Shown piece by piece: positions 26,133-34,558 of a stretch of DNA of 64,000 bases. The stretch lies in contig NZ_LQIW01000018.1 in NCBI RefSeq assembly GCF_001500025.1, positions 1 through 64,000 of the forward strand, given 5' to 3'. The notes below the pieces were generated by a model. The model was not told the origin of the DNA. It ran no database searches and saw nothing but the letters and a program-made list of their open reading frames with translations. The DNA is from Mycobacterium sp. IS-1590. GTDB lineage: Bacteria; Actinomycetota; Actinomycetes; Mycobacteriales; Mycobacteriaceae. The translations under genes were made by a program, and so were the position numbers. Each line of letters starts with the position of its first letter. Position 1 is the first letter of the stretch.

Positions 26133-27315
26133 GGGGCAGCCCCAGCAGTCGTTCGGCGATGACGTTGCGTTGGATCTCCGACGTGCCTGCACCAAAGGTG
26201 GCCGCCCGCATCAGCAGGTAGCTCGCGGCGACGTTGCCCCGCTTGGCGGCGCCGGGCGATCCGCGCTCCAAAACCCCTGACGCTCCGGACAGTTCGACAC
26301 CGAAGTTGGCCATCGACTGGTCGACCTCCGAGCTGAGAAGCTTGGCGACGGAGGCCTCCGGGCCAGGAGCGACGCCCCGCACGCCGGCAGCGGTGGCCTG
26401 GGCGGCGATCTGACGCAACGCCTCGACCTGGGCCGCGTACCGGGCGATCCGGTCGGCGACATAGCTGTCATCGAACCCGCTGTCGGTCAGCGCATTCGGC
26501 TCCTGCGCCATCTTCACCAGGATGTCGAGGCGACGCTCGATCCGGTGCGTGCGGCTTTGGCCCACCCGCTCGTAGCCCAGCGTCGACTTCGCCACCTTCC
26601 AGCCGCCGTGCAGCGGTCCGAGCACATTGGCCAGCGGCACGCGCACTGCGTCGAAGAACACCTCGCTGAACTCGGCGGCACCGGTGATCTGCCGAATCGG
26701 CCGTACCTCGATGCCCGGCGTGGACAGCTCGGCCAGGATGTAGCTGATTCCCTCCCGCTTCGGCGCGTCCGGGTCGGTCCGGGCCAACAGGTAGATCCGG
26801 TTCGCGTAGGAGGCCTTCGATGTCCAGATCTTCTGTCCGGTGATGACGAGTTCGTCGCCGTCGATGACTGCCTTGGTGTTGAGCGCCGCGAGGTCGCTGC
26901 CGGCCTCCGGCTCCGAGAAGCCCTGACACCAGACATCTTCCGCCGACAGGATGCGGGGGAGGTAACGCGCACGCTGCTCGTCGGTGCCCCACTGGATGAT
27001 GGTCGGACCCAGTTGGTTGATCGCGCTGCGGTTGATCGGTTCCGGGGCGTGCGCGGCAGCCATCTCGGTGTTGAAGATGAGCTGTTGGGTGGGAGTCGCG
27101 GCCCGCCCGCCGAATTCGGTCGGCCACGAGATGGCCGCCAGCCCGGCGACGTGCAGGCGATTCTGCCACCGTCGCAGTCGGTCGAGGCGAGCCGTTTCGT
27201 CTCCGTCGCGGCTGAGCAGGTCGGAGGTCAGCGACGACGACAGGAAGGCGCGCACCTCGTCGCGGAAGGTCCGGTCGGCGTCGGTGAGCATGACGCCGTA
27301 ATCACGATCGGTCAC
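26122..27315 (-). CDS. Acyl-CoA dehydrogenase, catalytic-type subunit
   Basis: A 397-residue acyl-CoA dehydrogenase with WCQGFSEPEAGSDLAALN, the ITGQKIWTSKAS strand and a C-terminal FGAGTSEIQRNVIAERLLG. It is flanked by the amidohydrolase (GTGA overlap fixing its GTG start) and by the short dehydrogenase. The three genes form one operon, which suggests that hydrolysis or decarboxylation by the amidohydrolase and dehydrogenation occur close together in the pathway. Confidence 0.93.
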   Translation of the reverse strand: MTDRDYGVMLTDADRTFRDEVRAFLSSSLTSDLLSRDGDETARLDRLRRWQNRLHVAGLAAISWPTEFGGRAATPTQQLIFNTEMAAAHAPEPINRSAINQLGPTIIQWGTDEQRARYLPRILSAEDVWCQGFSEPEAGSDLAALNTKAVIDGDELVITGQKIWTSKASYANRIYLLARTDPDAPKREGISYILAELSTPGIEVRPIRQITGAAEFSEVFFDAVRVPLANVLGPLHGGWKVAKSTLGYERVGQSRTHRIERRLDILVKMAQEPNALTDSGFDDSYVADRIARYAAQVEALRQIAAQATAAGVRGVAPGPEASVAKLLSSEVDQSMANFGVELSGASGVLERGSPGAAKRGNVAASYLLMRAATFGAGTSEIQRNVIAERLLGLPRDP

Positions 27316-28622
27316 GTGCCGCCGCGGATGATCGACGCCATGCGCTGTTTCATTTCACCGTAGGTGATCGCGGTGGTGCCGGCCTTGGGGGCGCGGCCCG
27401 CATCGACCTTCGGCGCGGACAGATCGAGTTCGGCGATCTTCTCGCGCAACGCCTTCACGGTGCAGTTCTGCCGTCCGAGACGCTCGACGGCGTCATAGCC
27501 GAAGGCGCGCGAGGCATTTCGCCAGGTGATGTCTTCGACCTCATCGGGCGAACAACCTTCCAACTGGGCGGCGAGCTGCTCGGGTGCGTCCGGCCAGCTG
27601 CTGTCGGAATGCGGGTAGTCCATTTCCCAGCAGAGGGTCTTTACGCCGATGCGGTCGCGCATCTCGACACCGACCCGGTCGCGGATGAAGCATGACATGA
27701 AATTGCGGCGGAAGACATCGGTCGGGGTCAGGCCGTCACCGAGGTCGTCACCCGTCCACGCGCGCTGGCGGGCGTAGAGGTCTTCGAACCGTTCGAGCAT
27801 GAACGGAATCCAGCCGATGCCGCCTTCGGAGAGGGCGAACTTTATCGTGGGGAACTTGACGACGACGGGGGAGAACAACAGGTCTGCGGTGAACCGCATG
27901 GTGTCGATGGCCAGCATCGAGTTGTACGCGAGGTAGGTCGTTTGGTCGGAGGGGACGGGAACGCCGCCGCCGGTGCCGATGTGAATGTTGACGATCGTGT
28001 CGTGCTCACAGACCGCTTCCCACAGCGGATCCCATTGCGGGTCCTGCCACGGCGGCTGCCCGTAGTTTCCGATGTGTTGGGGCACCGTCACCGCGTGACA
28101 GCCGTTCGCCGCGAGCCGCGCCACCTCGCCGGCCGCGAGAACGGGGTCCCACAGTGGAAGGATGCCCAGCGGGATGAAGCGGTCCGGATGGCGGCCGCAC
28201 CAATCCTCCAGATGCCAGTCGTTGTAGGCGCGGACCATCACTTCGGACACGTCGCGGTCGCCGCGGTAGGTGAACAGCGCCCCGGAGATGGTCGGAAAAG
28301 ACGGGAAGCACAACGAGGCCAGCACCCCGGCCGCGTTCATGTCATCGACGCGGGCATCGACGTCAAAGCAGCCGGTGCGCATGTCCTCGAAGCGCGACGG
28401 TTCGAAGCCCCACTCGTCGTTGGGTCGGCCCGCCACGGCGTTGAGCCCGATGTTGGGCATCTGCAGACCCGCGTACTCCCAAAAGCAGACGCCGTTGTTG
28501 TCCTGCACGACCTTTGGTGCCTGGTCTGCATAACGCGACGGCACCCTGTCCTTGAACATGTCGGGTGGTTCGACAGTGTGGTCGTCGACGCTGATCAGCA
28601 CGAGGTCCAGAGGGTCGATCAC
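27312..28622 (-). CDS. TIM-barrel amidohydrolase (amidohydrolase_2 family)
   Basis: A 436-residue paralogue of the protein at 10119, with SVDDHTVEPPDMF, MPNIGLNAVAG, NIHIGTGGGVP, FALSEGGIGWIPFML and WEMDYPHSDSSWP in the same order. It would be a metal-dependent hydrolase or decarboxylase. The C-terminal 60 residues differ from the paralogue. The GTG start lies one base from the predicted transcription start of a TAGACT -10 candidate, so the message may be leaderless. Confidence 0.9.
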   Translation of the reverse strand: MIDPLDLVLISVDDHTVEPPDMFKDRVPSRYADQAPKVVQDNNGVCFWEYAGLQMPNIGLNAVAGRPNDEWGFEPSRFEDMRTGCFDVDARVDDMNAAGVLASLCFPSFPTISGALFTYRGDRDVSEVMVRAYNDWHLEDWCGRHPDRFIPLGILPLWDPVLAAGEVARLAANGCHAVTVPQHIGNYGQPPWQDPQWDPLWEAVCEHDTIVNIHIGTGGGVPVPSDQTTYLAYNSMLAIDTMRFTADLLFSPVVVKFPTIKFALSEGGIGWIPFMLERFEDLYARQRAWTGDDLGDGLTPTDVFRRNFMSCFIRDRVGVEMRDRIGVKTLCWEMDYPHSDSSWPDAPEQLAAQLEGCSPDEVEDITWRNASRAFGYDAVERLGRQNCTVKALREKIAELDLSAPKVDAGRAPKAGTTAITYGEMKQRMASIIRGGT

Positions 28623-28639
28623 CGGGAACAGTCTAGGCT

Positions 28640-28655
28640 ATTGAACAAAGTATGT
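28640..28655 (-). promoter_or_regulatory. Weak operator-like site H
   Basis: The minus strand reads ACATACTT-TGTTCAAT: one full 8-mer unit matches the cluster consensus and the other is degenerate. It lies about 18 bases upstream of the amidohydrolase start, next to a TAGACT -10 candidate. Confidence 0.35.
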
Positions 28656-28668
28656 ATATCTGTTCCAG

Positions 28669-29094
28669 CTATACGGTGGAGTTCACCGCCGCCGCCGCCA
28701 GCCAGTCGGCCATCATCCCGTAGACCGACTCGATGCTCTCTCGCGCGCTGGCGTCGTCGCCGGATGGTTCGTAGTCCACGTCCCACTCGACCCGGCAACC
28801 GTCGGCACCGGACCCGATGACCGAGACGACGGTCTCGAAGCGGCTAACCGGCAGCGGGTTGTTGGTGATCCGGTAGGAGATCTGTCTCTGCTCGGGCCGG
28901 GCCCACAACAGCGTCTCGACCGTCGGCTCGCCGTCTGCGGAGCCGCGGATCCTGCGGCTCATGCCGGGCCCGTCCCCTTCGACCTCGACGTCGTTGATCA
29001 CCGGAATCCACCGGACGTCGGCGAAGTCGGCGAGTAGGCGCCAGACCGCCTCGGCGCTCGCGGCGACGTCCTTGCTGACCGTGATCGACGCCAT
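28669..29094 (-). CDS. SRPBCC (START-like / polyketide cyclase) protein
   Basis: A 141-residue SRPBCC-fold protein, a helix-grip fold that binds hydrophobic ligands. The N-terminus ITVSKDVAASAEAVWRLLAD and the later CRVEWDVDYEP strand are characteristic. It may bind or transfer a hydrophobic intermediate, or act as a cyclase or aromatase-like enzyme. The ATG start is clear. The gene is monocistronic between the amidohydrolase operon and the divergent crotonase. Confidence 0.85.
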   Translation of the reverse strand: MASITVSKDVAASAEAVWRLLADFADVRWIPVINDVEVEGDGPGMSRRIRGSADGEPTVETLLWARPEQRQISYRITNNPLPVSRFETVVSVIGSGADGCRVEWDVDYEPSGDDASARESIESVYGMMADWLAAAAVNSTV

Positions 29095-29112
29095 GTGGCG
29101 ACCCTACCATCT

Positions 29113-29128
29113 ATGTAACAATAGAGCG
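29113..29128 (-). promoter_or_regulatory. Operator-like site I-minus with -10 box
   Basis: The minus strand reads CGCTCTAT-TGTTACAT, sharing the CTATTGTT centre of the cluster repeat and containing TATTGT as a -10 candidate for the SRPBCC gene. Confidence 0.35.
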
Positions 29129-29133
29129 GAATA

Positions 29134-29149
29134 TGTTCAGATGTGCAGT
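29134..29149 (+). promoter_or_regulatory. Operator-like site I-plus
   Basis: TGTTCAGA-TGTGCAGT, a variant of the cluster repeat. A TATGTT -10 candidate (29132-29137) overlaps it and would start transcription near the GTG at 29143. Confidence 0.4.
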
Positions 29150-30072
29150 GTGCTGCCGGGTGGAATCGGGGTGTCGTGAGCGCTGACGATGGGTCCGCGG
29201 GCGATTTCGAGGTCGACGAGAATTGGGTGCGCTACGAACTTGTAGAACCACACATCGCGCAGATCGCGATCAGCAGGCCCGACCGCCGCAACGCGATCCT
29301 GTCGCCCGACATGCACGCCCTGTTCAAGGCTCACCTCGATCGCGCCGAGGCCGACGACGAGGTGAAGGTTGTCATCCTCGCGGCCGACGGCAAAGACTTC
29401 TGCAGCGGCGACGATGTCCGGCGGCTGCCCGTCGAACAGGCCGGCCTGAAGAAGGGCAGAAAACTGCCGCAGACCGCGCGGATGGGCAATGCCCGCCGGT
29501 TGCACCGCCACCTGACCAACTGGCTGGAGTTTCCGAAGACGGTCATCGCCGCGTGCCAGGGTGCGACGCTGGGAGCCGGGATGAACCTGGCGCTGGCCGC
29601 CGACATCCTCGTCGTCTCCGAGGACATGTACCTGGCGCGGCCGCAGGCGCGGATCGGGTTCGCCGGGTTCTCCACCGCGATGCCGTTGATCCTGCTCAAG
29701 TTGGGTCCGAACCGCGGCTACGAGGCGATGATCACCGGACGGAAGGTGCGCGCCGCGGAACTGCGCGACTGGGGGGTGGCCGCGTCGGTCGTGCCGGCCG
29801 ACGGTCTGCGTGAGGAGGCGCTGCGCTACGCGCGTGCGATCGCCCACCACTCGGCCGACGGGCTGATGGTCGGCAAGCACGGGTTGATCACGTTCTGGCA
29901 CGCGGTGGGAATGGCGCAGTTCGGGGACTGGGTTCCCATGGCGCACAGCGTTTTCAGCAACCTGTCCTGGCGGGACGACGAGTTCAACTTCATGAAGGAG
30001 CGGTCGGCCAGGGGCGGCCGTGAGGCGCTCGCCGAACTCGAGCGCCGGTACCGGGAGTGGGACTTCGACTAG
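29143..30072 (+). CDS. Enoyl-CoA hydratase/isomerase (crotonase) family protein
   Basis: A 309-residue crotonase-fold protein if translation is leaderless from GTG 29143; GTG 29176 (298 residues) is an alternative. The oxyanion-hole segment QGATLGAGMNLALA is present. The first catalytic Glu of classical hydratases is Gln here (ARPQARIGF), while the second is kept in GYEAMIT. The C-terminus is longer than usual and rich in Arg and Glu. It is a single-gene transcript. Confidence 0.86.
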   Translation: MQCAAGWNRGVVSADDGSAGDFEVDENWVRYELVEPHIAQIAISRPDRRNAILSPDMHALFKAHLDRAEADDEVKVVILAADGKDFCSGDDVRRLPVEQAGLKKGRKLPQTARMGNARRLHRHLTNWLEFPKTVIAACQGATLGAGMNLALAADILVVSEDMYLARPQARIGFAGFSTAMPLILLKLGPNRGYEAMITGRKVRAAELRDWGVAASVVPADGLREEALRYARAIAHHSADGLMVGKHGLITFWHAVGMAQFGDWVPMAHSVFSNLSWRDDEFNFMKERSARGGREALAELERRYREWDFD

Positions 30073-30088
30073 ACAAAACAATTAAACA
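30073..30088 (-). promoter_or_regulatory. Tandem 8-mer operator-like site J
   Basis: The minus strand reads TGTTTAAT-TGTTTTGT. Unlike other sites it is in reverse orientation relative to the gene it precedes (SDR at 30138) and lies upstream of a TATGAT -10 candidate. Further TGTGTTTG-like repeats follow on the plus strand. Confidence 0.45.
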
Positions 30089-30137
30089 GAGACTGTGTTT
30101 GTGTTTTGTATGATGAACGTGCGGTGAGGAGAGACGA

Positions 30138-31043
30138 ATGGGTGTGCTGGACGGACGGACGGCCTTGGTCACCGGTGCAGGTCGAGGGATCGGTGCCGCC
30201 GTAGCCGAGGGTTTGGCGGCCGAGGGGGCGACCGTCCTGGTCTCCGACGCCGGCGTTGCGGTGGACGGCACGGGGCACGACGCGGGGCCGGCGGAGGCGG
30301 TGGCAGCTGCCATCAATCAGCAGGGTGGCAAGGCGTTCGCCGACGCCACCGACATCACTGACTTCGCCTCCTGCGAGGACTTGATCGGCCGCGCCGCCGA
30401 TACGCTCGGCGGTCTGGACGTCGTGGTCAACGCCGCGGGCATACTGCGCGACGGCATGGTCTTCAAGATGAGCGAGCGGGACTGGGATTCCGTCGTCGCC
30501 GTCCATCTCAAGGGCACGTTCAACATCACCCGGCATGCCGCCGCATGGTGGCGGGAGAACCGTGGCGGCCAGTACCGGCTGATCAACTTCACCTCGATGT
30601 CCGGACTGCAGGGCGCACCCAGCCAACCGAACTATGCGGCCGCGAAGATGGGCGTCGTCGGTCTCACCTTCTCCTGCGCCAACGCCCTGCGCAACTACGG
30701 CGTCACGTCGAACGCGATCGCGCCGATCGCCGGAACCCGAATGACGCAGGGCATCAAGGGCGGTGGAAGCATGGACTATTCCGATTCGAACGTGCGTCTG
30801 TCACCGAAAAATTGCGTGCCCCCGGTGGTGTACCTGGCGAGCGCACAGTCCGACTGGCTCAATCGGCGCGTCATCTTTGCCGGAAACGGTCGCATCAGCC
30901 TGATGTCGAACCCCGTCGTCGAGCGAGAGCTCGTCTCGGCCACCGGCACCTGGGACATCCCCACCGCCTTCGCCGAGATCGAGACGTCGTTCAAGGAAGC
31001 CGTCCTATGGCCCAACATCTTCGACAAGCCCCCTGCCAAGTGA
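30138..31043 (+). CDS. Short-chain dehydrogenase/reductase (hydroxyacyl-CoA type)
   Basis: A 301-residue SDR with TGAGRGIGAAVAEGLA and catalytic YAAAK. The extra C-terminal length and the LRDGMVFKMSERDWDSV segment resemble the dehydrogenase domain of peroxisomal-type multifunctional enzyme 2, which acts on 3-hydroxyacyl-CoA, including sterol side chains. The ATG follows GAGGAGAGACGA. It opens the five-gene operon 30138-34543 with the Rieske protein, DUF35, thiolase-like and NTF2-like genes. Confidence 0.9.
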   Translation: MGVLDGRTALVTGAGRGIGAAVAEGLAAEGATVLVSDAGVAVDGTGHDAGPAEAVAAAINQQGGKAFADATDITDFASCEDLIGRAADTLGGLDVVVNAAGILRDGMVFKMSERDWDSVVAVHLKGTFNITRHAAAWWRENRGGQYRLINFTSMSGLQGAPSQPNYAAAKMGVVGLTFSCANALRNYGVTSNAIAPIAGTRMTQGIKGGGSMDYSDSNVRLSPKNCVPPVVYLASAQSDWLNRRVIFAGNGRISLMSNPVVERELVSATGTWDIPTAFAEIETSFKEAVLWPNIFDKPPAK

Positions 31044-31063
31044 GCCGACGGGGGAGGTGACGA

Positions 31064-32446
31064 ATGACTGAGATGACGACCCACCGCGTACCGCAGAAGT
31101 ACGCCTGCGGCGAGACTTTCGTCCCCAAGAGCCGCTACATCGAGCCAGAGTTCTTGCAACTCGAACTCGACCGGCTCTTCTCTTCGGTCTGGCAGCCCGC
31201 CTGCCGTGAGGAGGAGATACCCGACCCCGGCTGCTACTACGAGTACCGCATCGGCGGGCAGTCGATCGTGGTGGTGCGCCAGAAGGATCGCAGCATCAAG
31301 GCGTTCTACAACTCATGCGCACACCGCGGGATGAAGATCGTCTGCGGTACCGGCACCGCGACCGAGGGCGACCTGCGGTGCGGATTTCACGGCTGGCGCT
31401 ACTCGCTGGACGGCCGGTCCTCCTTTGTGCCGTGCCGTGAGGAGTTCGCCCCTCGGCCGCGCGAACAGTGGGGGCTGACGCCGGTCCACGTCGGGAGCTG
31501 GGGCGGTTGGGTATTCATCAGCATGGCGGCCGATCCGCCGGACCTGCTCGACTGGCTCGATCCGCTGCCCACCGCACTCGCCCCGTTTCGCCTGCAGGAC
31601 ATGCGATATGGGTGGCGTAAGCGGACGACACTGCCGGCCAACTACAAGACCGTCATCGATGCGTTCATCGAGGGCTACCACACGCCCGGCACGCATCCGC
31701 AGACGTTGCGCACCGCCAAGACTCCGCACCCGAGCACCGAGCCCGCCCAACCCCAGGAGTACGTCTACGCGCCCTACACGCCGACAATCGCCTACAAGAA
31801 CCACTCCCGGTTCATCTACACGCAGCGTCCCGAGACCACCGAACGCGACAAAGGCCGCCAGCAGCAGGCCTCCCGCCCGGAGGTGTTCGCGAACGCGATG
31901 CAGTACAACTACCTCGGCGTGAACGCGCTTGTCACCGAGCGCGATTACCGAGCCGCGCAACGGTTGGCGACGATGGAGCCCAGCGAGATTCCGCCGTTCG
32001 TCCTCTACCACCAAATGTGCGAGGAACTGGCGCTGGCCGAAGGTATCGACTTTCCGCAAATGTCGATGGAGGAGTATTTCGCGGGCAACGGCGACTGGCA
32101 CATCTTTCCCACGTTGGTCGTCCTCGTCGAGAAGTCGTGTCTGCTCGGATACCGGATGCTGCCCGACGCGACGGATCCGAACAAGTGCACCTTCGAGATG
32201 TTCACGCTCGAACACTTCGCTCCCGGTGAGGTCCCCGACACCAACTGGCAGGAGTTCGAGCGCTGGCAAGATCATGACGGCTGGGGTGAACTGCCGACGC
32301 AGGACCTGCAGAACATCGCCGCGATCCACGCGGGCATGCACTCGAACGGCTTCGAGGGGCTCTGGCTGAACACCGCCCAGGAGATGACGATCCGCAACGA
32401 GCATGCAATCGCCGATCGGTTCCTCTTCGGCGCCGACGAGCGGTGA
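31064..32446 (+). CDS. Rieske non-heme iron oxygenase, large subunit
   Basis: A 460-residue aromatic-ring-hydroxylating-type oxygenase alpha subunit. The Rieske ligands are Cys85-X-His87 (CAHRG) and Cys106-X2-His109 (CGFHGW). The mononuclear iron site appears as EGYHTPGTH with His206 and His211. It would use a reductase and possibly a ferredoxin, neither of which is encoded here, to hydroxylate a ring or activated carbon. The ATG follows GGGGGAGGTGACGA and the next gene overlaps its stop (GTGA). Confidence 0.94.
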   Translation: MTEMTTHRVPQKYACGETFVPKSRYIEPEFLQLELDRLFSSVWQPACREEEIPDPGCYYEYRIGGQSIVVVRQKDRSIKAFYNSCAHRGMKIVCGTGTATEGDLRCGFHGWRYSLDGRSSFVPCREEFAPRPREQWGLTPVHVGSWGGWVFISMAADPPDLLDWLDPLPTALAPFRLQDMRYGWRKRTTLPANYKTVIDAFIEGYHTPGTHPQTLRTAKTPHPSTEPAQPQEYVYAPYTPTIAYKNHSRFIYTQRPETTERDKGRQQQASRPEVFANAMQYNYLGVNALVTERDYRAAQRLATMEPSEIPPFVLYHQMCEELALAEGIDFPQMSMEEYFAGNGDWHIFPTLVVLVEKSCLLGYRMLPDATDPNKCTFEMFTLEHFAPGEVPDTNWQEFERWQDHDGWGELPTQDLQNIAAIHAGMHSNGFEGLWLNTAQEMTIRNEHAIADRFLFGADER

Positions 32447-32886
32447 GTGCCGGGGCGACGGGGATGAGTGAGGCGATCCCGCAGCGGCCGGTGCCGCTGC
32501 TCACCGAGCTGAACCGGCCCTATTGGACGGGCGGCTCCGACGGCACGTGGCGGCTGCAACGCTGCCTCGGCTGCGAGCGCCTGGTCCATCCGCCGGCCCT
32601 ACGCTGCCCGCACGATCACGGTGTTCTCGAGTACGTGGCGCTCAGCGGCCGGGGACGGGTCGAAACGTGGACCGTCAACGAGCATCCGTTCTTCCCGGGT
32701 TTCGCGCCGCCCTACCTGGTGGCGTTCGTGAATCCGATTGAGGACAGCCGCGTTCGGGTGCTGACGAACGTCGTGAACGTGCGGCCGGGAGACGTCTCCG
32801 TCGGACTGCCGGTACGCGTCACGTTCGAACGGCACACCGACGGAGACGACGAGGTGTTCATCCCGCTGTTCGAACCGGACCTCTGA
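32443..32886 (+). CDS. DUF35 zinc-ribbon/OB-fold protein
   Basis: A 147-residue DUF35 protein. The zinc ribbon has Cys41-X2-Cys44 and Cys55-Pro-His57, so the fourth ligand may be His rather than Cys. The OB-fold part contains VETWTVNEHPFFPG and PYLVAFVNP. Such proteins bind thiolase-like aldolases (Ltp2-type) as an essential partner, and a thiolase-like gene follows directly (TGATG overlap). The GTG start overlaps the Rieske stop. Confidence 0.88.
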   Translation: MSAGATGMSEAIPQRPVPLLTELNRPYWTGGSDGTWRLQRCLGCERLVHPPALRCPHDHGVLEYVALSGRGRVETWTVNEHPFFPGFAPPYLVAFVNPIEDSRVRVLTNVVNVRPGDVSVGLPVRVTFERHTDGDDEVFIPLFEPDL

Positions 32887-34064
32887 TGGGTTCACCGCTT
32901 GCCGACAGGGTCGTCCTCAGTGGGGTCGGCCAGTCCGAGATCGGTCGGCGGCTGGGCCGAGACCCCCTGCGACTCACCGCGGACGCGTGCCTGGCCGCCG
33001 TCGAAGATGCAGGGCTCACCCTCGCCGACATCGACGGGTTGACGACGTATCCGGGTGCGTCCCAGGCCGGTCCGGGGTTCTCGGGGGCGTCGCTGCGCGA
33101 CATTCACGATGCGCTCGGCGTCAAACCGAATTGGGTAGCCGGAGGGGTCGAGTCTCCGGGCCAGCTGGGCGCCGTGGTCGATGCGATGCTCGCCGTCGCC
33201 GGTGGCATGGCCAACCATGTGCTGTGCTGGCGCAGCATCTGGGAGGGCACGGCCCAGGGCGCGGGCCGACGTCAAGGCTACGGCGCGCGGGGTGGTCGGC
33301 CGAGCGGGATGATGGCCTGGCAGCTACCCTACGGCGTCACCGCGGCCAATCTGGCTGCAATGCAAGTGCGCGCCAGGATGATTCGATACGGCCTTACGCG
33401 CGAACAGCTCGCCTCGATTGCGATCGTCGAGCGCGCCAATGCGCGACGAAATCCGTCGGCGATATACACCGACCCCCTCGACGTTGAGACCTACCTGAAT
33501 GCGCGGATGGTGTCGGAGCCGCTGTGCATGTACGACTGCGACATCGCCTGCGACGGAGCGACCGCGTTCGTCATCTCGCGGGCCGAGCATGCTCGAGCAC
33601 TGGACCATCCCGCGGTCACGGTCGAGTCGCTGGACTGCGCTCATCACGACCGCTTCACCTGGGAGGGCGGCGAGGACATCACCCGGATCAGCTCGCGTTG
33701 GTCGACCATCTGGGACAGAACGGATTTCACCGTGGCCGATGTCGATTACGCCTCGTTGTACGACGGGTTCAGCGTATTCGTGCTGTGCTGGTTGGAAGAT
33801 TTCGGCTTCTGCAAGGTGGGAGAATCCGGCGACTTCATTGCCGACCCGGCACGCATCTCGCTCGGCGGTGACCTGCCGATCAACACGGCGGGCGGCCAAT
33901 TGTCCGGTGGACGGCTGCACGGATTCGGTCACCTGTACGAGGCGTGTTTGCAGATCCGGGCCGAGGCAAGCGGCCGTCAGGTTGACGACGTATCACTGGC
34001 AGCGGTCGGGGTCGGGGCTGCCAACAGTGGAACGACAGCCATGCTGCTGCGACGGACGCTGTAG
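32886..34064 (+). CDS. Thiolase-like protein (Ltp-type, probable aldolase)
   Basis: A 392-residue thiolase-superfamily protein. The N-terminal VVLSGVGQSEIGRRLGRDPL and the NTAGGQLSGGRLHGFGHL loop with its His place it with lipid-transfer-protein thiolases. The nucleophilic Cys is missing (GVESPGQLG) and the C-terminal Cys is replaced in GVGAANSGTT. Together with the coupled DUF35 gene this points to Ltp2-like retro-aldol cleavage of a beta-hydroxyacyl-CoA rather than thiolysis; that role is inferred from the family. Confidence 0.87.
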   Translation: MGSPLADRVVLSGVGQSEIGRRLGRDPLRLTADACLAAVEDAGLTLADIDGLTTYPGASQAGPGFSGASLRDIHDALGVKPNWVAGGVESPGQLGAVVDAMLAVAGGMANHVLCWRSIWEGTAQGAGRRQGYGARGGRPSGMMAWQLPYGVTAANLAAMQVRARMIRYGLTREQLASIAIVERANARRNPSAIYTDPLDVETYLNARMVSEPLCMYDCDIACDGATAFVISRAEHARALDHPAVTVESLDCAHHDRFTWEGGEDITRISSRWSTIWDRTDFTVADVDYASLYDGFSVFVLCWLEDFGFCKVGESGDFIADPARISLGGDLPINTAGGQLSGGRLHGFGHLYEACLQIRAEASGRQVDDVSLAAVGVGAANSGTTAMLLRRTL

Positions 34065-34132
34065 GTGGGCAGAAGATCCCAGCGTGCTTCGAACACCCCG
34101 AGCCATTTTCTCGTCAACGTAGAGGAGCCCCT

Positions 34133-34543
34133 GTGCACATCGACTTACAGACGTGTTTCGAGCTGGAGCAGGCCAAATCGAGATACTGCCGGCTGTTGGA
34201 CACCAAGGACTGGGCCGGATTGGCTGAGCTGATGACCGACGACATCGTGTTCGATCTAGGCGGCGGCGATGAGGTGCCGCCGATCGTCGGACGCGACGCC
34301 ACGCTCGAAGCAGTGCAGACGTCTGTGACAGATGCGGTCACGGTTCATCAGGTGCACAGCCCGGAGTTTCACCTCGACGAGGATGAGGCACGCGTGATCT
34401 GGGCGGCTCAAGAGCGAGTGAAGTGGAACAACGGGACGGGGCTGACTGCCTACGGTCACTACCATGACCGATGGGTGCGACGCGACGGAGTGTGGCGTAT
34501 CGCGGAGCTTCGGCTCACCCACCTTCTCATCGACGTCGACTGA
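34133..34543 (+). CDS. NTF2-like (SnoaL-type) protein
   Basis: A 136-residue NTF2-like protein with an N-terminal helix (CFELEQAKSRYCRLLDTKDW), a LMTDDIVFDLGGGDEVPP strand and a DRWVRRDGVWRIAELRL end that is diagnostic of the superfamily. The GTG start is preceded by GAGGAGCCC. It is last in the Rieske operon after a 68-base gap and could act as a small partner of the oxygenase or as an isomerase. It is convergent with mceF. Confidence 0.82.
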   Translation: MHIDLQTCFELEQAKSRYCRLLDTKDWAGLAELMTDDIVFDLGGGDEVPPIVGRDATLEAVQTSVTDAVTVHQVHSPEFHLDEDEARVIWAAQERVKWNNGTGLTAYGHYHDRWVRRDGVWRIAELRLTHLLIDVD

Positions 34544-34558
34544 CGGGTCTCGCTGACG

